A stretch of DNA of 18,980 bases, taken from assembly GCA_964472565.1 (NCBI GenBank), contig CAYYNB010000120.1:1-18980 (forward strand), read 5' to 3'. The notes beneath the pieces are model-generated. The model did no database searches and was not told the origin of the DNA. It was given only the letters and a program-made list of their open reading frames with translations. The position numbers were made by a program, and so were the translations under genes. Positions 7,157-14,138 of the stretch are shown one piece after another (position 1 is the first letter of the stretch; the number at the start of each line of letters is the position of its first letter). This DNA comes from DATAMF01 sp964472565. Lineage in GTDB: Bacteria > Chloroflexota > Anaerolineae > Aggregatilineales > Aggregatilineaceae.

Positions 7157-7804
7157 ATGTCAATCCTTACCTATATTTGCCTTGCCTCGGTTGGTATTAT
7201 CCTTTTCGCAGCTTTCACATGGTGGCGTGCAGTTCGCCGCCATGATCCCTGCCCCGTCTGGTTACACAAGCTCGTCGAAATTGAAAATCCCTTCACAAGA
7301 ATCAGCCGTTCATTGGTGGTTGTCCAGCATTTGGATCTTCAACCAGGGATGACTGTTCTGGATATAGGTTGCGGGCCGGGGCGAATTACCATCCCTCTTG
7401 CCAAACAGGTTGGCCCACAAGGGGAAGTGGTAGCCCTGGATATCCAGCCGGGGATGCTGCGCCTGGCCCAGGAAAAGGCACAGGCAGCCAATCTATCCAA
7501 TATTCGCTTCCTTCAGGGCGGCGTGGGAGAAGGCAAAATGGGACAAAACCTGGCTGACCGGGCCGTGTTGGTTACCGTGCTAGGCGAGATTCACGAACAA
7601 GAAGCGGCGTTGAAAGAAGTATTCGACGCGCTCAAACCCGGGGGTATTCTATCGGTGACAGAAATCATTTTTGATCCCGATTTTCAGAAACGCGACAAAG
7701 TATCCCAACTTGCCCAGGCTGTTGGGTTCAAAGAGAAAGAGTTCTTCGGGAGTCGGATTGCGTATACTCTGAACCTGGAAAAGCCATACAATAGTCAGGA
7801 TTAG
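7157..7804 (+). CDS. membrane-anchored SAM-dependent methyltransferase
   Basis: A 215-residue protein. An N-terminal hydrophobic helix (residues 3-20, LTYICLASVGIILFAAFT) should anchor it in the membrane. The class I methyltransferase fold follows: motif I VLDIGCGPGRITIPLA (about 72-87), the acidic SAM-ribose residue in VVALDIQPGM, and the later VLGEIHEQEAALKEVFDALK and GGILSVTEI strands. The substrate is unknown; relatives in bacteria methylate quinones, lipids or small molecules. The start at 7157 is chosen because AAGGA lies five bases upstream; an in-frame ATG at 7133 has no such site. It converges with the WYL regulator gene at 7855. Confidence 0.88.
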   Translation: MSILTYICLASVGIILFAAFTWWRAVRRHDPCPVWLHKLVEIENPFTRISRSLVVVQHLDLQPGMTVLDIGCGPGRITIPLAKQVGPQGEVVALDIQPGMLRLAQEKAQAANLSNIRFLQGGVGEGKMGQNLADRAVLVTVLGEIHEQEAALKEVFDALKPGGILSVTEIIFDPDFQKRDKVSQLAQAVGFKEKEFFGSRIAYTLNLEKPYNSQD

Positions 7805-7854
7805 AATGTGGGTTCACACAGCACCACTATTTTGCCAGAAAACCGCTCGCTGTT

Positions 7855-8814
7855 TTAGGCATCTATGTCATTCCCGGCAAAATGTAATATCGCCGCAGCC
7901 AATCGTTCAAAAGCTGTTTTGAGTTCTGGCGGCTGGTGAACGACAAGCGGGCAGCCCAGGCCAACCAAAAAACGAGCTATCCAATCAATATCCCCAACGG
8001 CGGCGCGAAACAGGATGCCGTTGGGGTATTGCACAAGCGTTCCTAACTCTGGTGGAACACGCTCCGCTACCTGTTCCAGCGTAGTTTTCAACAGCACCTC
8101 AATATTCCAGCGATCAGGAATAGCCGCAATGGATTGGTAGAAAAAGCCAAGACTGTCAAAGTCGGCGGGTGGGATAAATGTCTCGTGTTGTAGTTCTACA
8201 TCGACAATACGATCCAACCGAAAAACACGCCTGTCAGCGCGAAGATGGCAGTAACCAATGAGATACCACCGTCCGTCATGGCAGACAAGTCCATACGGAT
8301 CAACGATTCGTCTTGTTTCATCATTTTCTGTTTTATAGATGATCCGAACCTGCCGTGTTTCGTGAATGGCCTGACCTAAGTAAGCGAATATGGCCTCCTG
8401 GACTTGGGGCCGGGACACGGGCAGATCAAAAACGAGTGCAGTCTGGATCGATGCTGCCTGTTGGCGCAGCGTATCAGGCAGTACGCGCTGGAGCTTCGCC
8501 ATCGCCCCTTCGACTGCGCACGAGGCTGCACTCAGACCCAAATGGCGGGCAACCTGTAATCCGACAACCAGGGCTACCATCTCTTCGTTCGTAAACATCA
8601 TGGGCGGGAGTTTGAAGCCAGGACGCAGTGAGTACCCTCCATCTCGCCCCATTTCTCCCTCAACAGGAATACCCATATCTTGCAGCATCACGATATAACG
8701 CCGCACCGTCCGGACATCGACTTCCAACCGGGAGGCTAATTCCGTGCTGCTCAACCGTTCGTAGGTTTGCAGCAGTTCAAGAATAGTGAGCAAACGAGTG
8801 GTAGGGGAATACAT
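7855..8814 (-). CDS. WYL-domain transcriptional regulator (YafY/DeoR-like)
   Basis: A 319-residue regulator. The N-terminal winged helix-turn-helix (1-65) contains LSSTELASRLEVDVRTVRRY and the wing EGEMGRDGGYSLRPG. The WYL domain contains DPYGLVCHDGRWYLIGYCHL, with the name-giving W183-Y184-L185, and RVFRLDRI (197-203). A WCX-type C-terminal domain follows. WYL domains usually sense nucleic-acid or nucleotide ligands or stress signals. The gene is divergent from the VOC-DUF6504 pair and shares a palindrome-containing intergenic region with it, so autoregulation and control of that pair are likely. Confidence 0.93.
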   Translation of the reverse strand: MYSPTTRLLTILELLQTYERLSSTELASRLEVDVRTVRRYIVMLQDMGIPVEGEMGRDGGYSLRPGFKLPPMMFTNEEMVALVVGLQVARHLGLSAASCAVEGAMAKLQRVLPDTLRQQAASIQTALVFDLPVSRPQVQEAIFAYLGQAIHETRQVRIIYKTENDETRRIVDPYGLVCHDGRWYLIGYCHLRADRRVFRLDRIVDVELQHETFIPPADFDSLGFFYQSIAAIPDRWNIEVLLKTTLEQVAERVPPELGTLVQYPNGILFRAAVGDIDWIARFLVGLGCPLVVHQPPELKTAFERLAAAILHFAGNDIDA

Positions 8815-8837
8815 GGCCGCTTCTCTACTCGCTTCAA

Positions 8838-8862
8838 AAGTAGGATCGAATTCGTCCTACTT
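8838..8862. promoter_or_regulatory. near-perfect operator between WYL regulator and VOC gene
   Basis: AAGTAGGA (8838-8845) and TCCTACTT (8855-8862) are exact inverted repeats, and the centre (8847-8854, CGAATTCG) is itself a palindrome. A single extra T at 8846 breaks full symmetry. It lies just downstream of the predicted regulator promoter and over the -35 region of the VOC promoter, the expected position for the regulator's own operator. Confidence 0.7.
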
Positions 8863-8864
8863 CG

Positions 8865-8893
8865 ATTTTATACTGAGAATATCGAATGTTCAA
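8865..8893 (-). promoter_or_regulatory. predicted promoter of the WYL regulator
   Basis: On the minus strand, TTGAAC (8893-8888) and TAAAAT (8870-8865) are separated by exactly 17 bases. Transcription would start inside or beside the palindromic operator, which fits negative autoregulation. Confidence 0.5.
8869..8874 (+). promoter_or_regulatory. predicted -10 element of the VOC-DUF6504 operon
   Basis: TATACT lies 40 bases before the VOC start codon. No good -35 hexamer exists at the right distance; the palindrome occupies that place. This suggests either activation or occlusion by the divergent regulator. It overlaps the -10 of the opposing promoter. Confidence 0.4.
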
Positions 8894-8913
8894 TCAACGA
8901 GAGGAAAGACCAC

Positions 8914-9297
8914 ATGGCGCAACCAGATCTGGTTGGCATTGTTGTTCGTGATATGACTCAGGCACTTCAGTTCTATCGTTTGCTCGGACTGGAAATCCCT
9001 TTGGGTGCCGAAACCGAAGATCACGTTGAGTTCGTGACTTCTGGCGGGTTTCGAATCGCATGGGATACCGAAGCGTTGCTCAAAAGTTTCAATCCCGACT
9101 GGGTCGTGCCGGTTGGGCAGCGTTTGACCCTGGCATTTAAATGTGCCAATGCCGCCGAGGTGAACGAACTTTATGAGCGATTGATTCAAAACGGGTATCG
9201 GGGTCATAAAACTCCCTGGGATGCCTTTTGGGGCCAGCGTTATGCCGTCGTCGTGGATCCAGACGGTACCCTGGTTGATTTGTTCGCCGCCCTATGA
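8914..9297 (+). CDS. VOC-superfamily (glyoxalase/bleomycin-resistance-like) protein
   Basis: A 127-residue protein with the two beta-alpha-beta-beta-beta modules of the VOC fold: LVGIVVRDMTQALQFYRLLG at the N-terminus and ANAAEVNELYERLIQNGYRG for the second helix, ending in VVVDPDGTLVDLFAAL, the common VOC C-terminal strand. Members include lyases, isomerases and drug-binding resistance proteins; the substrate cannot be told from sequence. The ATG at 8914 is chosen because GAGAGGAAAG precedes it; the frame is open further upstream but that part is unlike VOC proteins. Its stop overlaps the next start (ATGA), so the two genes are co-translated. Confidence 0.9.
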   Translation: MAQPDLVGIVVRDMTQALQFYRLLGLEIPLGAETEDHVEFVTSGGFRIAWDTEALLKSFNPDWVVPVGQRLTLAFKCANAAEVNELYERLIQNGYRGHKTPWDAFWGQRYAVVVDPDGTLVDLFAAL

Positions 9298-9659
9298 ATC
9301 TCAAACCCCTGCGTTTCATTGGCGAACCGATCACCATTGAGTTCGATAAGCCGCCGCTGTATGAAAAAAAGCCGGATTGTCCAGATCGATTCATCTGGCA
9401 CGGCGATACTTACCCAATCACTGAACTCCTCAGCGCGTGGCTGGATACAACTCGGCGTGGACGAATGGCACGTAATATGCAGCCTGCTCACCTCGCGACA
9501 GCATCCAATCGGGGATCATGGGGCGTCGGGCGTTACCATTTCTGCGTGCGCGCGGAATCAGGTCAATGCTTCGATTTGTATTATGACCGCAAACCCACTG
9601 ATGCGGGCAATCGCAAAGGGAACTGGTATCTGTTCTGCGAATTAGCCAGCTCTGAATAA
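9294..9659 (+). CDS. DUF6504-family protein
   Basis: A 121-residue protein matching the DUF6504 pattern as I know it: FIGEPITIEFDKPPLYEKKP, DRFIWHGDTYPITELLSAW, the signature RRGRMARNMQPAHL, GSWGVGRYHFCVR and FDLYYDRKP, ending KGNWYLFCEL. The family has no known function; it is a small soluble protein, sometimes near DNA-repair or regulatory genes. Here it overlaps the VOC gene by four bases and sits under the same predicted WYL-controlled promoter, suggesting a shared role in a stress or detoxification response (inference). Confidence 0.8.
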   Translation: MNLKPLRFIGEPITIEFDKPPLYEKKPDCPDRFIWHGDTYPITELLSAWLDTTRRGRMARNMQPAHLATASNRGSWGVGRYHFCVRAESGQCFDLYYDRKPTDAGNRKGNWYLFCELASSE

Positions 9660-9675
9660 CTGACCTCGCTATTTA

Positions 9676-9718
9676 CCCATCCATTCGAAGATTTCGTCCT
9701 CAAATCCGAATGGATGGG
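9676..9718 (+). terminator. long hairpin after the DUF6504 gene
   Basis: CCCATCCATTCG (9676-9687) and CGAATGGATGGG (9707-9718) are perfect 12-base inverted repeats, and the stem continues inward (GATTT against AAATC). It begins 16 bases after the stop codon. No T-run follows, so it may act as an RNA-end stabiliser or a weak terminator. Confidence 0.55.
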
Positions 9719-9750
9719 CACTCTATCGAAAGTCATGCCCATCCCCCTGT

Positions 9751-9879
9751 AACATCGCTGCGCGCTTGGTCATCACCGAAGGCACCGTTAAAAACCATGT
9801 CTCAAACATTCTCGCCAAATTGTAGGCCGGGAATCGTACCCAGGCGGCGGATATTGCTCGTCGCCTGGGTCTGATTTGA
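9751..9879 (+). pseudogene. remnant of a NarL/LuxR response-regulator DNA-binding domain
   Basis: The frame reads NIAARLVITEGTVKNHVSNI-LAKL, an in-frame TAG (9823-9825), then AGNRTQAADIARRLGLI and a TGA stop. This is the second half of a LuxR-type helix-turn-helix, aligning position by position with residues about 170-212 of the regulator at 6214-6891 (EGTVRNNVSTILNKL-DRTQAAALA). The receiver domain and the first helices are absent. It is a decayed relative of that regulator, too short and interrupted to work. Confidence 0.8.
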
Positions 9880-9886
9880 GCGCAAG

Positions 9887-11152
9887 TTATCGTCTAAAGA
9901 ATGCGATGGCTTTCTCCCATGAATCAGCCATAGCATGGGCGTTTGTTTCCAGGGTTCCACCCAGCGTAAAGGTAAGCCGGGGACCCATTTTCATCGAGAT
10001 GATACCGGCAGGGATGATGTAGGGGGCATACGTCTGATGTCCCGCCTTTTCATAGCAGAAGAAATCATAAGCGTGTGGATAGTTGTGTTTTCTCAACTGC
10101 TCCACGATCTCAACACAGCCGTCGTATGAATTCCACATGTTATCTTGCCTGCCAGCAAACAGAAGGATGTCAGCCTGGGCGTTTTCGATTTTGATACGGG
10201 TAGCTTCCTGGTTGGCTGCTGCTGCCAGCCCTTTCCGGTAGGTATGGGCAAAGCCAAAGGGCTGATTGCGTAGGAAGCAGTTGAGCGCATTCAAAAACAG
10301 GACGCGGTTCCTCAACCGTATATATGGGATTGCTTCGCCCTGGTAGGTCCACGACGACACATTCTTAAAGTTGAGTCCCTGGAAGCAGTACGCGTGAGGA
10401 GAAAATGCGGCTACCCGGATGATGAAGGGATACCGCGAGGCGAGCAGCAGCGCCAGCTCACCGCCTTTGGATGTACCGAGCAGCATCAGTTCTTTCGCAT
10501 GCGTGATTGGATTTTTTTCCAGCCACGCGAAAACCCTTTCGAAATACTCCAGCGGAATTTCGGCGAGTGCGGGGGGCAGACCCTCCGCTTTGAAATACGT
10601 CAGCGACAGGACATTAAAACCGCGTGACGCCAGCAAAGCCGACATCGGCGCTAACGCCGCGAGATCGCCGCTGGAACCTACCAGGTTCACAATCGTTTTG
10701 TGGTCGGAATTCTCCGAATAAAACAGGTCTCCGACAAATTCATCACGGATCGACAGACACTTGATATCGGGTGTCTTGAACTGTCGTTCCAATCTCGCGG
10801 AGGTGTGATCCAGGCCGCATTCGGCGGTGACATCGATAAACATGCTCTGGTCCACCGAAATGTTCTCGCCCAGTTTCTGAATTGCATGGGGATCGGGGTT
10901 CATCACGGATTCGATCAGCCCCATACTGCCGACATAATTATAGCAGCCGTTGTCCGGTTTCTGAGTGGATAGATCAATCTGTCCCGCCGCATCTGCGGTA
11001 AACCAGGCAAACGACTCCAAGGGAACGTCAGGTGCCCAGGGCAGACACAGCGACGCGCTAATTTTCACTTTGCCGGATGGTGGTAGTTCCGAAATAGAAA
11101 TACTAACTCGTTCGTCAGCGAGTGCTACCAGGGGGTGTATATGCAGTTTCAT
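9887..11152 (-). CDS. BAAT-type acyl-CoA thioesterase/hydrolase (alpha/beta hydrolase)
   Basis: About 421 residues in the two-domain arrangement of bile-acid-CoA:amino acid N-acyltransferase/acyl-CoA thioesterases. An N-terminal beta-sandwich (about 1-130, HPLVALADERVSISISELPP) precedes an alpha/beta-hydrolase domain. The catalytic triad is visible: Ser228 in the elbow GTSKGGELALLLAS, Asp337 in FAGRQDNMW and His372 in AGHQTY. Ser rather than Cys as nucleophile favours a thioesterase over an acyltransferase. The start is placed at 11152, one base beyond the MarR stop codon, with GGAGAAG upstream; an ATG at 11167 would overlap the MarR gene by 14 bases. It forms an operon with that regulator, which presumably controls it. 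The substrate is unknown. Confidence 0.85.
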   Translation of the reverse strand: MKLHIHPLVALADERVSISISELPPSGKVKISASLCLPWAPDVPLESFAWFTADAAGQIDLSTQKPDNGCYNYVGSMGLIESVMNPDPHAIQKLGENISVDQSMFIDVTAECGLDHTSARLERQFKTPDIKCLSIRDEFVGDLFYSENSDHKTIVNLVGSSGDLAALAPMSALLASRGFNVLSLTYFKAEGLPPALAEIPLEYFERVFAWLEKNPITHAKELMLLGTSKGGELALLLASRYPFIIRVAAFSPHAYCFQGLNFKNVSSWTYQGEAIPYIRLRNRVLFLNALNCFLRNQPFGFAHTYRKGLAAAANQEATRIKIENAQADILLFAGRQDNMWNSYDGCVEIVEQLRKHNYPHAYDFFCYEKAGHQTYAPYIIPAGIISMKMGPRLTFTLGGTLETNAHAMADSWEKAIAFFRR

Positions 11153-11153
11153 C

Positions 11154-11651
11154 TCAGGCTTCTCCATCGGTCGGTTGATTCATGTGTATATCACCTTCAA
11201 AACCATCCATCTCTTCCCCGTCATACCGGTAAAGTTTTTTGAGCAGGTTCCATAAGACCTCCATCTCCTGCTCGCTAAACTCGTGAAAGAGTTGGCTAAA
11301 AAACTCCATACCGAGCATCCCGTCTTCATTCAGAACCTGGTATCCAGCCTCCGTAATGACTACATTGACGGCGCGCTTATCCCGCTGGCTGGGTTCTGTC
11401 ACAACGTAGCCGCTGTTTTCAATCAAAGTGACCAGTTGTTTCACGCTCTGCTTGGTGGTGCCCAATTTACGGGCAATATTGTTGAGTGAGGCTTCACCTT
11501 CGGGCAGATGACCGATAGCGATCAGGGTCATCAACTGCCGCGACGTCAGGTGTTTCAGGTATTGATCCCCTTTGACCTGAAGTTTATTCGCCAGGGAAAA
11601 CAGCGTCGCATAGGTTTGCTGCATGAGAAACATGGCCCTGGTATATTCCAT
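11154..11651 (-). CDS. MarR-family transcriptional regulator
   Basis: A 165-residue winged helix-turn-helix protein. The core reads LTSRQLMTLIAIGHLPEGEASLNNIARKLGTTKQSVKQLVTLIENSGYV, with the wing EPSQRDKRAVNVVITEAG, both typical of MarR. N- and C-terminal helices form the dimer domain. GAGGAGG lies 8 bases before the ATG. It is the first gene of an operon with the thioesterase/hydrolase, and two similar palindromic sites lie in its promoter. MarR proteins usually repress and are released by aromatic or fatty-acyl ligands; the ligand here may be a substrate of the downstream enzyme (inference). Confidence 0.95.
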   Translation of the reverse strand: MEYTRAMFLMQQTYATLFSLANKLQVKGDQYLKHLTSRQLMTLIAIGHLPEGEASLNNIARKLGTTKQSVKQLVTLIENSGYVVTEPSQRDKRAVNVVITEAGYQVLNEDGMLGMEFFSQLFHEFSEQEMEVLWNLLKKLYRYDGEEMDGFEGDIHMNQPTDGEA

Positions 11652-11668
11652 CAGATAACCTCCTCAAA

Positions 11669-11690
11669 ATTGGACAGTATATTGTCCAAT
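11669..11690. promoter_or_regulatory. MarR operator, proximal site
   Basis: ATTGGACA-GTATAT-TGTCCAAT: perfect 8-bp arms around six bases, placed between the predicted -10 and the ribosome-binding site of the MarR gene. Position and form fit autorepression. Confidence 0.75.
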
Positions 11691-11718
11691 AGAATAGCAG
11701 AGATTCTCAAAAGGTCAA
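11691..11718 (-). promoter_or_regulatory. predicted promoter of the marR-thioesterase operon
   Basis: On the minus strand, TTGACC (11718-11713) and TATTCT (11696-11691) are separated by 16 bases. The -35 lies inside the distal operator and the start site falls beside the proximal one, so a bound repressor would cover both promoter ends. Confidence 0.6.
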
Positions 11719-11728
11719 TATACTGTCT
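11713..11728. promoter_or_regulatory. MarR operator, distal site
   Basis: Read on the minus strand, AGACAGTATATTGACC closely matches the core of the proximal site (GGACAGTATATTGTCC read on the plus strand). The centres of the two sites are 41 bases apart, close to four helical turns, which would place two dimers on the same DNA face. Confidence 0.6.
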
Positions 11729-11991
11729 ATTTTAACGAAGTAGAATTCCTTGGAAATGGCCAGACCTAAACGGCAGTAACCGAGAGGAGAGCGATCCCTG
11801 GTTAAACCGCGGAAAAAAAGACAAAAGGGCTTGAAGGCCCTTTTTTACTGTCAAAAGCTATCGGTTGCGCCAAGTGAGGAATGCGCCCGCGCTAGGGCTT
11901 GTTGAGACTACGGGCTGTACCGACATGAGACCAGCGTGCGGTTACGGACGAAGGGGTCGGTCACATTCGGATCTCTTTGAACATGCAACCC
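11729..11991. other. intergenic stretch, no gene recognised
   Basis: Apart from the hairpin at 11823-11844 I see no gene or further structure. A 62-codon plus-strand frame at 11865-12053 has no ribosome-binding site and no family resemblance. Confidence 0.4.
11823..11844. terminator. Rho-independent terminator
   Basis: AAAAGGGC pairs with GCCCTTTT around the loop TTGAAG; T-runs follow on both strands. No plus-strand gene precedes it. On the minus strand it lies about 150 bases beyond the DUF4405 gene and is followed by a T-rich tract, so it most likely terminates that transcript. Confidence 0.65.
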
Positions 11992-12501
11992 TTATGAACG
12001 GTGGTTCGACTGGCGTACCACGCGGGTTGAACCTCTTACCGCCACGTTCGTGAACATCCGGCGGGTTGTGAAGGCGAGCCATTTCAAGTGCATGGCGATG
12101 TGGGTAATTACAGTGAATAAAATGAACATACTACTCCAGGCGTGGACCGCACGTAGGTGTTCGTTGGTGCCGACTAACCACAGCCACAAGCCAGTAAATG
12201 TGATAAGTGCAAACAGTACCAGCAGGCAACAGTCGATGATGAAATTGACGCGGACTTTTTTACCCAGCCGCGAAAAACGTCGCAGGACATTCAGCCACCA
12301 ATCCCAGTGCAGCACCAGATGCAGAAGACTCGCTACCGCTATCGCCAATCCCAGTCCGCTATGAATAGTGCGTGTTTTTGCGAGTTCATTCGCGGCGGGC
12401 GTGCTCTCACCGTCCAGTATGAAACCGGTAAAGGTAACTCCCAGAAAACAAATAAAAATCACCACATCGATCCAGAAATTGGTTCGTGTTTTGGCAGACA
12501 T
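11992..12501 (-). CDS. DUF4405-type membrane protein (possible b-type haem binding)
   Basis: A 169-residue protein with four hydrophobic helices in two similar halves: FWIDVVIFICFLGVTFTGFI then IHSGLGLAIAVASLLHLVLHWDWWLNV, and NFIIDCCLLVLFALITFTGL then VHAWSSMFILFTVITHIAMHLKWL. The His residues repeated in helices 2 and 4 (IHSG / LLHLVLH and VHAW / THIAMH) are where DUF4405 and cytochrome-b-like proteins bind haem. GGAGGTG precedes the ATG. The tail after TTRRMF is polar and unremarkable. A redox role is likely, but the partner is not in the window. Confidence 0.85.
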   Translation of the reverse strand: MSAKTRTNFWIDVVIFICFLGVTFTGFILDGESTPAANELAKTRTIHSGLGLAIAVASLLHLVLHWDWWLNVLRRFSRLGKKVRVNFIIDCCLLVLFALITFTGLWLWLVGTNEHLRAVHAWSSMFILFTVITHIAMHLKWLAFTTRRMFTNVAVRGSTRVVRQSNHRS

Positions 12502-12634
12502 TAACCTGCACCTCCAGGCTTGTTATTACGTAATTAGCCCCATTATGGCAAGCAAATCTCCCGAAGATCTGAAGATTCTCTCGAGACATTCTGTAGATTT
12601 TTTGAGCCAGAGATCAAACAGAGATTTTCTGTAG

Positions 12635-13380
12635 GAATTAATCGAGGCTTACGGCGAATTCAAGCAAGAAGCTTTGCGACTTGAGCCTACGTCTGCGCCA
12701 CAAACGGTCAACTATGACGGCTGGGAGCACACCCAACCTGGCAAGTCTTGTTCCCTGCGATTGTCATCATTCGCTGTTTTTTGCACGCCTTCCTGCGCAT
12801 TCGCGACCACTGTAAACGCCTGGATAACTACTACCCCTTGATCTGTTATCTGGTGTGGCGGATTTATCACGCTACCTGCCAATCCGCCTACTATCGCGAC
12901 TTCAAACATTTCCTCGTGTTTGCGGAAGCGAACCTCTTCGGCGAAGCTTTGAAGGCTGTACAGCGCTTCAAGTCAAAACGCTCCCCATTGCTCAACGGCT
13001 TGTTTTACCCCGGCTGTCATCGCGTCAGTACCATGCTCAACCGCCATAGGCAATCGCTCACGCGCTGCCTCTACATGGCGCGTGATTTCCGCGGGCATCG
13101 CACGTCGGCTCACCTTGAAGTGCACACCTGGGACCTCATGCACAACTTCTTGCCTTACTGTCCACGAGCCACAGTCCGGTCTGGCTTACCCTATACCTCA
13201 CCTGCTCATCAACTCAATCGGTTTCGATATCATGATAACTGGCTTCAAAACCTACTTATCGCCNNNNNNNNNNNNNNNNNNNNNNNNNNNNNNNNNNNNN
13301 NNNNNNNNNNNNNNNNNNNNNNNNNNNNNNNNNNNNNNNNNNNNNNNNNNNNNNNNNNNNNNNCACCACAAAATCCGGTA
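12635..13380 (+). pseudogene. DDE-type transposase remnant interrupted by assembly gap
   Basis: A first frame reads ELIEAYGEFKQEALRLEP, then PQTVNYDGWEHTQ. A one-base deletion near 12737 moves the frame, which continues WQVLFPAIVIIRCFLHAFLR, IRDHCKRL, HRVSTMLNRH, YMARDFRGHRTSAHLEV, WDLMHNFLPYCPRA and RYHDNWLQNLLIA up to the gap. These blocks, including VNxDGW and FLHAF, belong to a transposase type common in Chloroflexota and relatives; I cannot name its IS family securely. After the gap, HHKIR and a stop (13364-13381 in one frame) may be the same protein's C-terminus. The 5' end is missing. It is not functional. Confidence 0.7.
13264..13363. other. assembly gap (100 N)
   Basis: Exactly 100 undefined bases, the usual placeholder for a scaffold gap, inside the end of a transposase remnant. 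Multicopy mobile-element sequence is a common reason for such breaks. The true distance is unknown. Confidence 0.98.
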
Positions 13381-13387
13381 GAACCAG

Positions 13388-13393
13388 TATAAT
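13388..13393 (+). promoter_or_regulatory. consensus -10 box before the OmpR-type regulator
   Basis: A perfect TATAAT lies 30 bases before the regulator's ATG. The matching -35 position (about 13365-13370, accaca) is weak and borders the gap. The promoter lies at the edge of the transposase remnant and may have arrived with it. Confidence 0.5.
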
Positions 13394-13422
13394 TAGAGCA
13401 TTCTTAACCCTACGAGACAGCT

Positions 13423-14136
13423 ATGGAAGCATCCATTGAACACCGTATTCTGGTCGTTGACGATGATCGCCAGATTGTTGCCGTCATCCGTGACTATTTG
13501 CAGCAGGCCGACTTTGTGGTCTTAACAGCTTACGATGGCGAAACCGCTTTGCATACAATTCGGCGCGACCGTCCCACATTAGTTTTGCTCGATTTGATGC
13601 TGCCGGCCCGCGACGGCTGGAACATCATGCAAATCATCCGCGCCGATCATAGCCTGCGACGTATCCCCATCATCATGATCACCGCCCGCAGTGATGACAC
13701 CGATAAAATCATCGGACTGGAACTTGGCGCCGATGATTACATCACCAAACCGTTTAATCCGCGCGAAGTGGTGGCACGGGTGCGGTCGGTGCTGCGCCGC
13801 ACGTATCAAAGTGAGGCTGATCCCGAAATCGAAAAAGTGCTGCGCTGTGGCGCTCTGCGGTTGAATCTGGCGACGCGCGAAGTCATCCGCGGCGATGAGA
13901 TCGTGTCGCTCACACCAACCGAATTTAAGCTGTTTCATGCGCTGATGGCGCACCCCTCGTTTGTGCTGACGCGTGCCGATCTCATCGAAAAAGCATTTGG
14001 CCAACTGTACGATATTACCGATCGCACACTCGATAACCACATCTATAACCTGCGCAAGAAAATCGAGCCGGACCCTAACAACCCCACCTATATCCAGACT
14101 GTGTATGGGATCGGCTATCGCCTGATGGAGCCATAA
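13423..14136 (+). CDS. OmpR/PhoB-family response regulator
   Basis: A 237-residue regulator. The receiver domain has Asp13-Asp14-Asp15 in LVVDDD, phospho-acceptor Asp57 in LVLLDLMLPARDGW, Thr87 in MITAR and Lys109 in DDYITKPF. The winged helix (about 138-235) shows LTPTEFKLFHALMAHP, LTRADLIEKAFG, TDRTLDNHIYNLRKKIE and YGIGYRL, the full OmpR/PhoB signature. Only a weak GAGA precedes the start. The partner kinase begins two bases after the stop, so the genes are coupled. Confidence 0.96.
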   Translation: MEASIEHRILVVDDDRQIVAVIRDYLQQADFVVLTAYDGETALHTIRRDRPTLVLLDLMLPARDGWNIMQIIRADHSLRRIPIIMITARSDDTDKIIGLELGADDYITKPFNPREVVARVRSVLRRTYQSEADPEIEKVLRCGALRLNLATREVIRGDEIVSLTPTEFKLFHALMAHPSFVLTRADLIEKAFGQLYDITDRTLDNHIYNLRKKIEPDPNNPTYIQTVYGIGYRLMEP

Positions 14137-14138
14137 CC

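Noticed and set aside
11865..12053. 62-codon plus-strand frame
   Set aside because: It overlaps the DUF4405 gene's end, has no ribosome-binding site and no resemblance to a known protein.
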